A DNA stretch of 19,207 bases from Bacillota bacterium (GCA_023395595.1 JAEWYO010000066.1:1-19207); one strand, 5' to 3'. Counted from the stretch's first letter, positions 6,712 to 14,311 are shown. Numbers and translations: made by a program. The notes: a model not told the origin generated them from the letters alone.

Positions 6712-7881
6712 TTACTCGACGACGACGAGCTCCGTGTTGGCAATCGCGGTATCGATCATCTGTGTAAAATCGACGCGTGCTTCGCTCTTTCGAATCTCCT
6801 CCAGCTTCGGCCGCGTGACAGGGTGCTGCGGTACAAACACTGTGCAGCAATCCTCAAATGGCAAAATGGAAGTTTCAAAGGAACCCATCGCCTTGGCTCG
6901 GGTGACGATTTCCTCTTTGTCAAAGCCGATCAGCGGGCGGAAGACGGGGAGCGTCACCGCGTCGTTGGTCGCGGTCAGGCTCTCAATGGTCTGGCTTGCA
7001 ACCTGCCCGATGGATTCACCCGTGATGAGCGCCTGCGCGCCGCAGGAGAGCGCGATCTTTTCGGAAATCTGCATCATCAACCGGCGCATGAGAATTGTGG
7101 TTTCGCTCTTGGGACATTTTTCATAGATCGTGAGCTGGATTTCGGTGAACGGCACGAGATAGAGCTTCACCTCGCCCGCGTAGCTTGCCAGAATGCGCGT
7201 GAGTTCCACAACTTTTTCTCGCGCACGCTCGCTGGTGTATGGATAGCTGTAGAAGTGAACGGCGGAGATCTGCACACCGCGCTTGGCGATCATGTGACCT
7301 GCAACAGGGCTGTCGATACCGCCGGAGATGAGCAGCATTGCGTGTCCGTTGGTGCCAACGGGCATGCCACCCGCGCCGAGCTTTTCCTCGGCAAAAATGA
7401 ACGCCTGCTCCTGCCGCACCTCCACGCCAACATAGAAGTCCGGCTGATGTACGTCCACCCGAAGCACCGGGAATTCTTCCAGCAGCAGCCCGCCCATCGT
7501 GCGGCAGATGTCCTGCGAACGCATGGTGAAGCGCTTGTCCGCCCGGCGCGCGATCACCTTGAAGCTTGCCTGCCCGAGCCCGTCAATCCGGCGGGCGACG
7601 AGCGCTTTTGCCGCCTCGACCATGGGTTCCCATTCTTTTTCAACCGCCAGCGCTGGGCTAACCGAATGGATGCCAAACACGCGGGTGAGTTTATCCGCGG
7701 CAGCGTCCATTTCCTCCTGCGGAATGCCGAAGACGAACACGCGCCCCTGTTCGCGCACAACCTTGACGCGAAGCGGGCGCAGAGCGAGCGAGATGCGTTT
7801 CATGAGGCTACGCTCAAAATACGGGCGGTTCAGCCCCTTGAGGTGGATTTCCGCATAGCGGACGAGCATGACTGCTTCCAT
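6712..7881 (-). CDS. thiI: tRNA 4-thiouridine synthase ThiI
   Basis: A 389-residue ThiI without a rhodanese domain, the length usual in Firmicutes. The N-terminal ferredoxin-like part (LVRYAEIHLKGLNRPYFE) and THUMP domain (to about residue 165) bind tRNA. The adenylation PP-loop SGGIDSP is at 186-192 and adenylates U8 of tRNA. FEDCCTVFVP carries Cys345/Cys346 in the catalytic domain. It uses sulfur from a cysteine desulfurase to make 4-thiouridine at tRNA position 8; some homologues also serve thiamine synthesis. GGAG lies about 7 nt before ATG 7881, 65 nt after the NifS-like gene. The pairing matches the Bacillus NifZ-ThiI arrangement, where a dedicated desulfurase replaces the rhodanese domain. 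Confidence 0.96.
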   Translation of the reverse strand: MEAVMLVRYAEIHLKGLNRPYFERSLMKRISLALRPLRVKVVREQGRVFVFGIPQEEMDAAADKLTRVFGIHSVSPALAVEKEWEPMVEAAKALVARRIDGLGQASFKVIARRADKRFTMRSQDICRTMGGLLLEEFPVLRVDVHQPDFYVGVEVRQEQAFIFAEEKLGAGGMPVGTNGHAMLLISGGIDSPVAGHMIAKRGVQISAVHFYSYPYTSERAREKVVELTRILASYAGEVKLYLVPFTEIQLTIYEKCPKSETTILMRRLMMQISEKIALSCGAQALITGESIGQVASQTIESLTATNDAVTLPVFRPLIGFDKEEIVTRAKAMGSFETSILPFEDCCTVFVPQHPVTRPKLEEIRKSEARVDFTQMIDTAIANTELVVVE

Positions 7882-7946
7882 TTGATTCTCCGATTAATTG
7901 TTATTTACTGATGATGGTATCATACGGCTGAATGCCGATGCGTGCG

Positions 7947-9092
7947 TTATCTGCGCTGAAAGCGCCGCAAAAATGTGACCTGTTCTGATAGCGCGGCTGC
8001 TGCCACGTCCATCTCTTCGACGGTATTGAACGGGCAGAGGCTAAAGCGCAGCGCGCCTTCCGCGCGGCTACCGGAAATACCCATCGCGGCGTGAATCCTG
8101 TTTTGCCCTTTTTTGTGCGTGGAGCAGGCGCTGCCGGTGGAGACGAAGATTTCACGCTCGGATAGTGCATTGACCAGCACCTCGCCGCGCACGCCGGGGA
8201 AGGAGACATTGAGAATGTGCGGTGCGCCCGATTCCGGCTTAGGCCCATTGAGAAACACATCCGGCAGTTGACGCAGGTTTTCCCAGAGACGGAGCTTGCA
8301 AGCGTACATATTCGCAATCCACTGCGCCTGATTTGCGCGGTACTGCGAAAGAGCCGCGTCCAGCGCGAGGATTCCGGGCACGTTTGTCGTGCCGGAGCGA
8401 AGATTTCGCTCCTGCCCGCCGCCGATCTGCCCGCCCGCGAACTTGACTCCGTTTTTGACAAAGAGAGCGCCAACACCTTTGGGTGCATGAAACTTGTGTG
8501 CGCTGATGCTGTAAAGATCCACCGCGTTTTTCCCAAACGGGAGCTTGCAAAACGCCTGCACGCCATCGGAATGCAGCACAGCGCCGGGCGCACGCTGCTT
8601 GATGAGCGAAGAGATCGCGTCCAGATCATTGATTGCACCCACTTCGTTGTTGACATGCATCACGGAAACCAGAGCCGTATCATCAGACAGCGCGTCTTCC
8701 AACTGATTCAGGTTCACCGTACCGTCCGCGCAAAGACCAACAAACACGACCTCTGTCTCAGGCGCGCCTTCCAACGAACGGAACACCTCGTAGACCGAAG
8801 GATGCTCGCCCGCTGTGGTGATGATGCACTTTTTTCCGCGAACGGTCTTGAGCACACCGAAAATGGCCATATTGTTGGATTCCGTCCCGCCGGAGGTAAA
8901 GAGCACGTCGTTTGCAGCGCAGCCGTTCGCGGCGGCGAGATTGGCGCGCGCCAACTCGACCGCTTTTTCAGCGGCGACGGCCGGCTTATACGCGCTGGCG
9001 GGATTAAAAAATTGCTCGGTCATCGCGCGGTACGCCGCGTCTGCCGCTTCCGGCAGAACACGCGTGGTCGCGCTGTTGTCGAGATAGATCAT
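7947..9092 (-). CDS. NifS/IscS-like cysteine desulfurase, probably dedicated to ThiI
   Basis: A 381-residue pyridoxal-phosphate enzyme that converts cysteine to alanine and carries the sulfur as a persulfide. It starts MIYLDNSATTR, the classic N-terminus. The PLP-binding lysine is in SAHKFHAPKG (K200), and the persulfide cysteine is in STGSACSTHKKG (C323). The GSACS loop places it in the NifS/IscS group. GGAG lies 8 nt before ATG 9092. The same frame stays open for another 65 codons upstream, but that stretch covers the terminator and promoter and is not conserved-looking. It lies directly upstream of thiI, to which it likely donates sulfur. Confidence 0.94.
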   Translation of the reverse strand: MIYLDNSATTRVLPEAADAAYRAMTEQFFNPASAYKPAVAAEKAVELARANLAAANGCAANDVLFTSGGTESNNMAIFGVLKTVRGKKCIITTAGEHPSVYEVFRSLEGAPETEVVFVGLCADGTVNLNQLEDALSDDTALVSVMHVNNEVGAINDLDAISSLIKQRAPGAVLHSDGVQAFCKLPFGKNAVDLYSISAHKFHAPKGVGALFVKNGVKFAGGQIGGGQERNLRSGTTNVPGILALDAALSQYRANQAQWIANMYACKLRLWENLRQLPDVFLNGPKPESGAPHILNVSFPGVRGEVLVNALSEREIFVSTGSACSTHKKGQNRIHAAMGISGSRAEGALRFSLCPFNTVEEMDVAAAALSEQVTFLRRFQRR

Positions 9093-9111
9093 TTGTTTAC
9101 TCCGAAAAGAA

Positions 9112-9167
9112 CTTTTTGCGCATGCAAAAAGCGCGCACTGGCAGTATAGCACATTCTTGCGCGCTTT
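9112..9167 (-). terminator. Terminator after msrAB with an embedded extended -10 promoter
   Basis: Read on the minus strand, a 10-bp stem AAAGCGCGCA (9167-9158) pairs with TGCGCGCTTT (9137-9128), followed by further T's, a plausible intrinsic terminator for msrAB. Its 20-nt loop contains TGCTATACT, an extended -10 with TATACT at 9148-9143, likely driving the cysteine desulfurase and thiI; no good -35 is seen. Just downstream a second palindrome, CTTTTTGC/GCAAAAAG (9131-9112), would form in the new transcript's leader. Confidence 0.55.
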
Positions 9168-9199
9168 GCTCGTTTTTTCAGCGGGTTGCGGTTCTGCAA

Positions 9200-10165
9200 T
9201 CAGCTGAACTTTTCTTTCAGGTAGCCGTAACCCTGCGCTTCCAGCTCCTCCAGCGGAACAAATCGGAGCGATGCGCCGTTGATGCAATAGCGAATGCCGT
9301 TTGGCGATTCGGGATCGCCCTCAAACACGTGCCCCAGATGCGAGTTGCCTGCGCGGGAGCGTACCTCTGTGCGGCGCATGCAGTGGCTGCTGTCCGTTCG
9401 CTCGACCACGACGGAAGACTCCACAGGTTTCGTAAAGGAAGGCCAACCGCAGGAGGAATGATACATGTCGTCCGAGGTAAACAGTGGTTCGCCGGTGACG
9501 ATGTCCACATATAACCCGCGCTGCTTGCTGCCGTAGAACGCGCTCGTAAACGGCGGTTCCGTTGCGCTCTCCTGCGTGACGGCGTACTGTTCCGGCGTGA
9601 GTTGTTCCCGAATCGCGGCTGTGTCAGGTTTACGATAGCGCCCCGCGTCAATGGTTTCCTTGGAAAGCCGCGCAATCTGAGCAAAGGGGATGTGGCAATA
9701 GCCGTTCGGGTTCTTATCCAGATAGTCCTGATGATATTCCTCGGCGGGAAAATAGTTGATCAGTGGTTTGATTTCAACGGAGAAACGCGGCGTGCGCGCG
9801 CGTTCAATCGCGGCGATGCGCTCGACTGTCTCCTGCGATTCAGCGTCTTCATAATAGATGCCCGCTTGATACTGTGTGCCGATGTCATGCCCCTGACGGT
9901 TAACCGCCGTTGTGTCCACCACTTCAAAATAGGCGAACAGGAGCTGGTCAAGGCTCACGCGCGCGGGATCATAGGTGACCTTCACCGTTTCGCGAAAGCC
10001 GGTTTTTCCGCCGCAGACAGTCTTGTAGTCCGCGTCCTGTTCTCCTGTGCCGTTGGCGTATCCACTCTGAGCGTCGAGCACGCCGGGGATGGACTGCATG
10101 AGCTTCTCCATACCCCAGAAGCATCCGCCCGCGAGGTAAATGATGCTTGTTTTCTGTTGTTCCAT
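9200..10165 (-). CDS. msrAB: Bifunctional methionine sulfoxide reductase MsrA-MsrB
   Basis: A 321-residue fusion that repairs both stereoisomers of oxidised methionine. The N-terminal MsrA domain (residues ~1-160) has the catalytic GGCFWG (Cys15), GYANG and the EYHQDYLDKNPNGYC block. The C-terminal MsrB domain (residues ~175-321) has SCGWPSF, RTEVRSRAGNSHLGHVF and the catalytic RYCINGASLRF (Cys294). No signal peptide is present, so it acts in the cytoplasm with thioredoxin-type reductants. AAGGAG precedes ATG 10165. It has its own promoter and a terminator before the desulfurase gene, so it is probably monocistronic. Confidence 0.96.
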   Translation of the reverse strand: MEQQKTSIIYLAGGCFWGMEKLMQSIPGVLDAQSGYANGTGEQDADYKTVCGGKTGFRETVKVTYDPARVSLDQLLFAYFEVVDTTAVNRQGHDIGTQYQAGIYYEDAESQETVERIAAIERARTPRFSVEIKPLINYFPAEEYHQDYLDKNPNGYCHIPFAQIARLSKETIDAGRYRKPDTAAIREQLTPEQYAVTQESATEPPFTSAFYGSKQRGLYVDIVTGEPLFTSDDMYHSSCGWPSFTKPVESSVVVERTDSSHCMRRTEVRSRAGNSHLGHVFEGDPESPNGIRYCINGASLRFVPLEELEAQGYGYLKEKFS

Positions 10166-10206
10166 ATATAAAACTCCTTTATGCGCAATCCCTGCGAGAT
10201 GAGCCT

Positions 10207-10235
10207 ATCGTAGCATCCCGAGCCGTGCGTGTCGA
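10207..10235 (-). promoter_or_regulatory. Promoter of msrAB
   Basis: On the minus strand TCGACA (10235-10230, one mismatch to TTGACA), a 17-nt spacer and TACGAT (10212-10207) preceded by TGC form an extended -10 promoter about 42 nt upstream of the msrAB start codon. Confidence 0.55.
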
Positions 10236-10266
10236 GAGACGAGGTCACAAAACAAACGAAAAGAAA

Positions 10267-10283
10267 GCCCGCATCCTGCGGGC
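10267..10283 (-). terminator. Intrinsic terminator of the paralogous membrane-protein pair
   Basis: A perfect 7-bp GC-rich stem (GCCCGCA / TGCGGGC, loop of three) is followed on the minus strand by TTTCTTTTCGTTTG. It lies 13 nt past the stop of the gene at 10297-10896. Confidence 0.85.
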
Positions 10284-10296
10284 AAAAACGAGCGTA

Positions 10297-10896
10297 TCAG
10301 GCCAGCGCTGCCTGTTTCTTCTTTCGAAACACGTGCACGAGCAGGATGACCGCAAACACGCACAGTGCGATCATGCACAAGAGCGACGCGATGATTGAGA
10401 CCGTGTTTGCAATTCGCATCCCGCTTGTGGCGAGTGCGGCGGCAGTGGGGTTGCTAGCGGATTGGAACGCTAAGATAAAAAACGGGACGGTCACAAGAAG
10501 ATTGGCAAGCGCGACCCAACCGACGGTTTTGCGAAAGAAATTCGCTTTGCGTGCAGCCAGGTATAAAACCAGACCGCCGACAAACGAGTAGGAGCGAAAG
10601 CCGAGTGCCAGAATCGGCAGCATCAGCACGGGCAGCGCATATCCCTGTGCCCCGCTGATGATCATCAACACGGTTGCTATGAGAAACGGTGCAAACAGCA
10701 GCACTGCGCCGATGACGGCGTAGATCTTGCCCCAGGGCGACGGCTTGCCCGTTGCGGTCGAAGAAAGCGGCACAATCGGCTGTTCCTGCTGGCTGGCGAA
10801 TGCGGTGACGATCTCATCCGCAACGCTATTTTGGGCGGAAAGATTGGGTCGTTTTCCTGTGATTCGTTTCGGGTCTGCATTGATCTTGTAATTCAC
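10297..10896 (-). CDS. Multi-pass membrane protein, paralogue of the adjacent upstream gene
   Basis: About 199 residues from GTG 10896, which has GGAGAG 6 nt upstream. The frame is open to a TTG at 10956, but that has no ribosome-binding site and would overlap the upstream gene. After a hydrophilic N-terminal ~55 residues, four hydrophobic segments follow: IYAVIGAVLLFAPFLIATVL, VLMLPILALGF with SFVGGLVLYL, VGWVALANLLVTVPFFIL, and a final segment IIASLLCMIALCVFAVILLV before a basic RKKK tail. I do not recognise the family. The pattern (K-x-YAVxGxxLLxAP, FRKxxGW, xxFAxxLLxxxF) is shared with the next gene upstream, indicating tandem duplication. It ends at a strong terminator. Confidence 0.75.
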   Translation of the reverse strand: MNYKINADPKRITGKRPNLSAQNSVADEIVTAFASQQEQPIVPLSSTATGKPSPWGKIYAVIGAVLLFAPFLIATVLMIISGAQGYALPVLMLPILALGFRSYSFVGGLVLYLAARKANFFRKTVGWVALANLLVTVPFFILAFQSASNPTAAALATSGMRIANTVSIIASLLCMIALCVFAVILLVHVFRKKKQAALA

Positions 10897-10952
10897 ACAA
10901 TTCTCTCCATCTATTGTTTTTGTGCACGTGGTGTTATTGCGCGGCGGGCGCT

Positions 10953-11408
10953 TCAACAGGCTGCTTTTGAAAAAGGTTGCTTTTGAAACAGGCGGCGCAA
11001 CAGCAGGATGGCGAAGATTGCCAACGCGCCGATGATGACGTTATAGACTATGATTGCGGCGATGACGGCAACAAAAACGCCGCCGTTTTCCGCAAGCGCT
11101 CCGGAAGAGAGACCGGAAGCGGTAGAAAGAATTTGAGCACCGGTGAGCGCAATCAAAGCCGCGACGCTGCCCCAGCCGAACCACTTGCGAAAGGTGTGCG
11201 AAAGCAGACTTGCGAAAACCAACAGCATCAACCCAAGCGCCACAATCGGGAACAGCTCGGCGAGCATGAGATAGTCAAACAACAGCGCCTTGCCTGCGAT
11301 ACTGCCGACAATTGCGGTGACAAACATAAATACAATCGGCGCCCAGAGCAAGATGGTGCCGGAGACGGCGAAAACTTTGGTGAGCGCGGTTTTTTGCTTC
11401 GGATTCAT
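10953..11408 (-). CDS. Multi-pass membrane protein, paralogue of the adjacent downstream gene
   Basis: A 151-residue membrane protein starting at ATG 11408 (MNPKQKTALTKVF) behind GGAGG. The frame is open a further 67 codons, but that part covers the promoter-like region and is not membrane-like. About four membrane segments are visible: VSGTILLWAPIVFMFVTAIV, MLAELFPIVALGLMLLVFA, GWGSVAALIALTGAQIL and VAVIAAIIVYNVIIGALAIF, ending with a basic LLLRRLFQK. It resembles the following gene in spacing and motifs (FRKxxGW, FAxxLL). The family is unknown to me. A TATACT near 11470 on the minus strand may be its -10. The next gene starts about 57 nt after this one ends. Confidence 0.75.
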   Translation of the reverse strand: MNPKQKTALTKVFAVSGTILLWAPIVFMFVTAIVGSIAGKALLFDYLMLAELFPIVALGLMLLVFASLLSHTFRKWFGWGSVAALIALTGAQILSTASGLSSGALAENGGVFVAVIAAIIVYNVIIGALAIFAILLLRRLFQKQPFSKAAC

Positions 11409-11547
11409 CGAAATACCTCCAATGATTGGCTGTTTGGCGAACAGAACACAACAACGTATTTTACATGTACAGTATACCGAAAAACGATCCGCGTGAATAG
11501 ATCGAAACCCAAGCGTCGCGCAATTCGTGCGGCGATCCCGCTTTCGC

Positions 11548-11575
11548 TTGCCGATCGGGATAAAGTGTGTATACT
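11548..11575 (+). promoter_or_regulatory. Putative promoter for the gene at 11604
   Basis: TTGCCG (11548-11553), a 16-nt spacer and TATACT (11570-11575) lie about 28 nt before the start codon, divergent from the membrane-protein pair. Confidence 0.5.
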
Positions 11576-11603
11576 TTGAAGCAGGAGTATGGAGGGAAAA
11601 GGT

Positions 11604-12113
11604 ATGCATAACGAGGATTCTTCTGCGGCTTGGGATGCGCGGGATCAGTTGATGAATCAGCTTCGGCGGGATGAATGCCTGCCAAAGCGCGTGCTATATC
11701 TGCGCACAAACGATGGCGGTGCGCTTGGCGCGGGGCTTTTGCCGGGGCACGGCGGGCTGATTCTAATCAACTGGCGCGGCAGAGAGTTTCTCACACGGCT
11801 GCTTCGTGAGCCGGAGCTGGCGGCAGAGCCCGTCACGCAGCAGTCGGACGGATTCGGCGGCATGTTCGGCATTGGAGAAAAGGGCGCAAATGGCTGGCTG
11901 CTTCGCTTTTTGGATCGCGGAGAGACGGTTGCCGAGGTGCCGCTGTTCCCCGCAATCACGGCGCTTGCGGATCTGCTCGCCGCCGATGACCGCTTCCTCT
12001 ATGGCAAGCGCAAACCGCGGCAGATTCCGCTCTGGCAACTTAAACCGGAGGACAGGGAAACCTGCGAGGCGGTCGTGTCGCTCTGGGTGCGGCTTGTACG
12101 GGAAGTGTATTAG
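11604..12113 (+). CDS. Hypothetical soluble protein, family not recognised
   Basis: A 169-residue protein with no signal peptide or membrane segment. The start ATG 11604 is preceded by GGAGG at 8 nt; an ATG at 11589 in the same frame overlaps that ribosome-binding site and is rejected. The sequence has a Gly-rich middle (GALGAGLLPGHGGLILINW and FGGMFGIGEKGANGW) that may form beta strands and loops, and a helical C-terminus. No catalytic motif can be named. It is followed 70 nt later by a GNAT gene on the same strand, with no clear terminator between, so they may be co-transcribed. Confidence 0.7.
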   Translation: MHNEDSSAAWDARDQLMNQLRRDECLPKRVLYLRTNDGGALGAGLLPGHGGLILINWRGREFLTRLLREPELAAEPVTQQSDGFGGMFGIGEKGANGWLLRFLDRGETVAEVPLFPAITALADLLAADDRFLYGKRKPRQIPLWQLKPEDRETCEAVVSLWVRLVREVY

Positions 12114-12183
12114 CGAAAGAGCACACCAAAGAGGCGAGTTGATCGCCAAGTGGGATCCCATATGAAGCAAAGGATATTTAGAC

Positions 12184-12594
12184 ATGCAACTTGTTTACGA
12201 GACCCCGACGGCGCAGGATTACGTGAGTCTTCGGTTGCGCTCCGGGATGGGGCAAAAGAATCTGGAACGAGCGAAAATTGCGCTGGCAAACTCGCTGTTT
12301 ACCGTATCGATTTATGAAGACGAAAAGCTGATCGGTTTTGGAAGAGTCGTTGGTGACGGCGCGATCACGTTTGCCGTGAGCGATATCATGGTGGATCGGG
12401 ACTATCAACGCAGAGGCTATGCCGAGCAGATCATGCAGGCGATCGATCGTTTTTTTGATGAAAACGCGCATGAGGACAGTTATATCTTGCTGATTGCAAA
12501 TCAACCGGCGGACTTGCTGTATCAAAAGCATCGTTTTGAATACTTGCCGGAGAATAAGTGCGGGATGCTGAGAAATCAGAGGAATGATGATTAG
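12184..12594 (+). CDS. GNAT-family N-acetyltransferase
   Basis: A 136-residue acetyltransferase of the GNAT superfamily. The acetyl-CoA-binding motif A is clear: SDIMVDRDYQRRGYAEQIMQ, with R-R-G-Y-A as the pyrophosphate loop. The C-terminal part LLYQKHRFEYLPENKCGML fits motif B. The single-domain length is typical. AAAGGA lies about 9 nt before ATG 12184. The substrate cannot be predicted. Its stop codon overlaps that of the convergent XRE gene by three to four bases. Confidence 0.88.
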   Translation: MQLVYETPTAQDYVSLRLRSGMGQKNLERAKIALANSLFTVSIYEDEKLIGFGRVVGDGAITFAVSDIMVDRDYQRRGYAEQIMQAIDRFFDENAHEDSYILLIANQPADLLYQKHRFEYLPENKCGMLRNQRNDD

Positions 12595-13460
12595 GAGTAA
12601 TCATCAGATGGGAAACGTATCGCGAGTGCCAGAATAGCCATAGGACAGGATAAGGCAATACTCATTAGAATGCAGGTGATCAGCGGATAGTAGCTCTGCA
12701 CAACACGCCCGATCAATATTGAGATCAGTATGAGTAAGGATGCTGAGAGCAAGAGCGCGGTGGTAAAATGAATGCGCTGCTTACTATTTAGAATGAGTGC
12801 GATAACGAGCAATATTGATGAGAGAAGCTGTAAAAGATTAACCGCTGTATAGATTGAAAAGACGAGAGGTTCCTTGTTCGAAACATGCCACAAGAAGACA
12901 GCGAACGGCGTGGAAACGGCGGAGACAATGCAACACACGAGCGACAAAGATAGAAGAACGCGCTTTTCTGGGCGCAAGCAGGCTGCCCCCGCAAGCAAGA
13001 GCGCAACAGATGCAATCCAATACCGGAAGTCATACAAGATCAAAGAATAATGCTCATAATGGATTGTTGAGCCGAGCATTCGTTCAATCACGCCGCCATA
13101 ATAAAAATTGAGGATCACACCGATTCCAATGATGCAGAGAAACGGCCGAGACCGTAGCGCGATGCGTGCGGTCTTGATTTTTTGTTTTGAATTAACCAAG
13201 ATCGGCGGGATTGTTTTGTCTGAAACCGTTTCAATTTTCGGCGGTTCTGTCATATGCGTTGCGTTTAGCAACTCCAAAAGACTAACATCAAGAACATCTG
13301 AAAGTGCCTGGAGCGTTCGGATGTCTGGAAAGCCCAATCCGCATTCCCAGCGCGAGATTGTCTTATCGGATACAAACAATACGTCGGCTAGCTGCTTCTG
13401 GGTTAAGCTTTTCTTTTTGCGCATTTGGGAGAGGAATGATCCGAACTCTGTTTGCTCCAT
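12591..13460 (-). CDS. XRE-family HTH regulator with C-terminal membrane domain
   Basis: A 289-residue protein. Residues ~8-62 are a Cro/CI-type helix-turn-helix (LTQKQLADVLFVSDKTISRWECGLGFPDI), followed by a linker (~65-100) and about six hydrophobic segments up to the C-terminus, such as IGIGVILNFYYGG, YWIASVALLLAGAACL and ILLVIALIL. DNA-binding proteins with a membrane half may sense envelope or ligand signals directly at the membrane; the target is unknown. A purine-rich AAGGTGG precedes ATG 13460, and a TATACT at 13490-13485 on the minus strand may be the -10. It overlaps the GNAT gene tail to tail. Confidence 0.88.
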   Translation of the reverse strand: MEQTEFGSFLSQMRKKKSLTQKQLADVLFVSDKTISRWECGLGFPDIRTLQALSDVLDVSLLELLNATHMTEPPKIETVSDKTIPPILVNSKQKIKTARIALRSRPFLCIIGIGVILNFYYGGVIERMLGSTIHYEHYSLILYDFRYWIASVALLLAGAACLRPEKRVLLSLSLVCCIVSAVSTPFAVFLWHVSNKEPLVFSIYTAVNLLQLLSSILLVIALILNSKQRIHFTTALLLSASLLILISILIGRVVQSYYPLITCILMSIALSCPMAILALAIRFPSDDYS

Positions 13461-13554
13461 GTATTTACACCACCTTATGTGGTTAGTATAGCTGTTTCGT
13501 AAAGCAAAGTGTATCTATGAATCCGAGAATTGCGGCTTGGAACCCCAAAAATCA

Positions 13555-13586
13555 AAAAGGTAGACGTAATTCGGCATCTACCTCAT
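13555..13586 (-). terminator. Intrinsic terminator of ridA
   Basis: On the minus strand AGGTAGATG pairs with CGTCTACCT (one G-U pair, 8-nt loop), followed by TTTTTGATTTTT. It lies just past the ridA stop. The stem sequence is nearly identical to the hairpin upstream of ridA at 13973-14006. Confidence 0.85.
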
Positions 13587-13590
13587 CATG

Positions 13591-13944
13591 CTATCCCCGA
13601 AACGCGATGGCATCAATCTGAAAGCGGATTCCTTCACGGATGAACTTGGTTTCGAATGCTTTTCTTGCGGGATAGTTTCCGCCGAACCGGCTTTTGATGA
13701 TGTCGCCCAAAGACGATAAATCCGCAATATCCGCAAATAAACAATCCATCTTTACAACGGATGCTAACGTTAATCCAACCGTCTGCAGCCGTTCGCTTAG
13801 CACATCAAACGCGCCGTTGATCTGGTTTTCGATGGATTGCCCTTCATTCTTCATGCAATAACTGACAAAAACAAGCCCGCCCGCTTCCACAACGCCGGAA
13901 TGCGCCCATTCCTCGTTGATCTCGGTTCTCGTGATTTCGCTCAT
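13591..13944 (-). CDS. RidA/YjgF/UK114-family protein
   Basis: A 117-residue member of the RidA family. Its members deaminate reactive enamine/imine intermediates made by PLP enzymes, or serve other roles in divergent subgroups. Family features are the central VLSERLQTVGLTLASVVKMDCLFADIADL segment and the C-terminal YPARKAFETKF...IDAIAFRG, with an arginine at the expected active-site position. It is the size of a single trimer-forming subunit. AGGAGA lies 8 nt before ATG 13944. It sits between two related hairpins and only 29 nt from the tRNA-Leu terminator, leaving little room for a promoter of its own. Read-through from the tRNA promoter is therefore possible. Confidence 0.85.
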   Translation of the reverse strand: MSEITRTEINEEWAHSGVVEAGGLVFVSYCMKNEGQSIENQINGAFDVLSERLQTVGLTLASVVKMDCLFADIADLSSLGDIIKSRFGGNYPARKAFETKFIREGIRFQIDAIAFRG

Positions 13945-13972
13945 GTTGACATTCTCCTGACGGATAAAGATG

Positions 13973-14006
13973 AAAGAGGTAGACACAATGCTGCATCTAC
14001 CTCTTT
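13973..14006 (-). terminator. Hairpin terminator or attenuator between tRNA-Leu and ridA
   Basis: A perfect 11-bp stem (AAAGAGGTAGA / TCTACCTCTTT, 12-nt loop) begins at the last base of the tRNA CCA end and is followed on the minus strand by CATCTTTATCC, a weak U-tract. It probably terminates the tRNA transcript but may leak into ridA. Confidence 0.75.
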
Positions 14007-14092
14007 GGTGCCGGTGGTCGGACTCGAACCGACACGGTATCGCTACCAACGGATTTTGAGTCCGTCACGTCTGCCAATTCCATCACACCGGC
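14006..14092 (-). tRNA. tRNA-Leu (anticodon CAA)
   Basis: An 87-nt class II tRNA. The acceptor stem is GCCGGTG / CACCGGC with discriminator A and an encoded CCA. The anticodon stem ACGGA/TCCGT closes the loop CTCAAAA, giving anticodon CAA, which reads the leucine codon UUG. The long variable arm (TGGTAGCGATACCG) is as expected for leucine, and the T loop reads GGTTCGAGTCC. All arms fold by eye. Confidence 0.96.
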
Positions 14093-14102
14093 TCAGAGAG
14101 AT

Positions 14103-14131
14103 ATTTTAGCATACGCGGTTTACCTTTGCAA
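14103..14131 (-). promoter_or_regulatory. Promoter of tRNA-Leu
   Basis: On the minus strand TTGCAA (14131-14126), a 17-nt spacer and TAAAAT (14108-14103) with a TGC extension lie about 11 nt before the mature tRNA 5' end, a strong stable-RNA promoter. Confidence 0.8.
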
Positions 14132-14197
14132 GCACGAGCAAGCGGTTTTTTACGCGTTTGTTTTGCGCGTTTGCCTGCGACCGCATCCGCACGACGA

Positions 14198-14226
14198 TTG
14201 AATCCCGCCCGCGAAGATGATATACT
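14198..14226 (+). promoter_or_regulatory. Promoter of the mscL operon
   Basis: TTGAAT (14198-14203), a 17-nt spacer and TATACT (14221-14226) preceded by TGA form an extended -10 promoter. It leaves a leader of about 80 nt before mscL in which I see no obvious structure. Confidence 0.65.
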
Positions 14227-14311
14227 CAACAGGAAATCATGGTTTACAAACAATCCCGAATCAATCCTGAATCAATCACAAATCTATGCATGCAAACAAG
14301 GAGAATTCGCC

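Noticed and set aside
6571..7911. 446-codon open frame on the plus strand opposite thiI
   Set aside because: It is antisense to a certain thiI gene. Its product is rich in His/Arg/Cys in the manner of shadow frames and has no ribosome-binding site.
8217..9149. 310-codon open frame on the plus strand opposite the cysteine desulfurase
   Set aside because: It is a shadow of the desulfurase frame and shows no recognisable domain.
9093..9287. Upstream extension of the cysteine desulfurase frame
   Set aside because: The extra 65 codons span the msrAB terminator and a promoter; the family N-terminus MIYLDNSATT starts at 9092 with its own ribosome-binding site.
10897..10956. TTG start at 10956 for the downstream membrane paralogue
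   Set aside because: It has no ribosome-binding site and overlaps the upstream gene, whereas GTG 10896 has GGAGAG at proper spacing.
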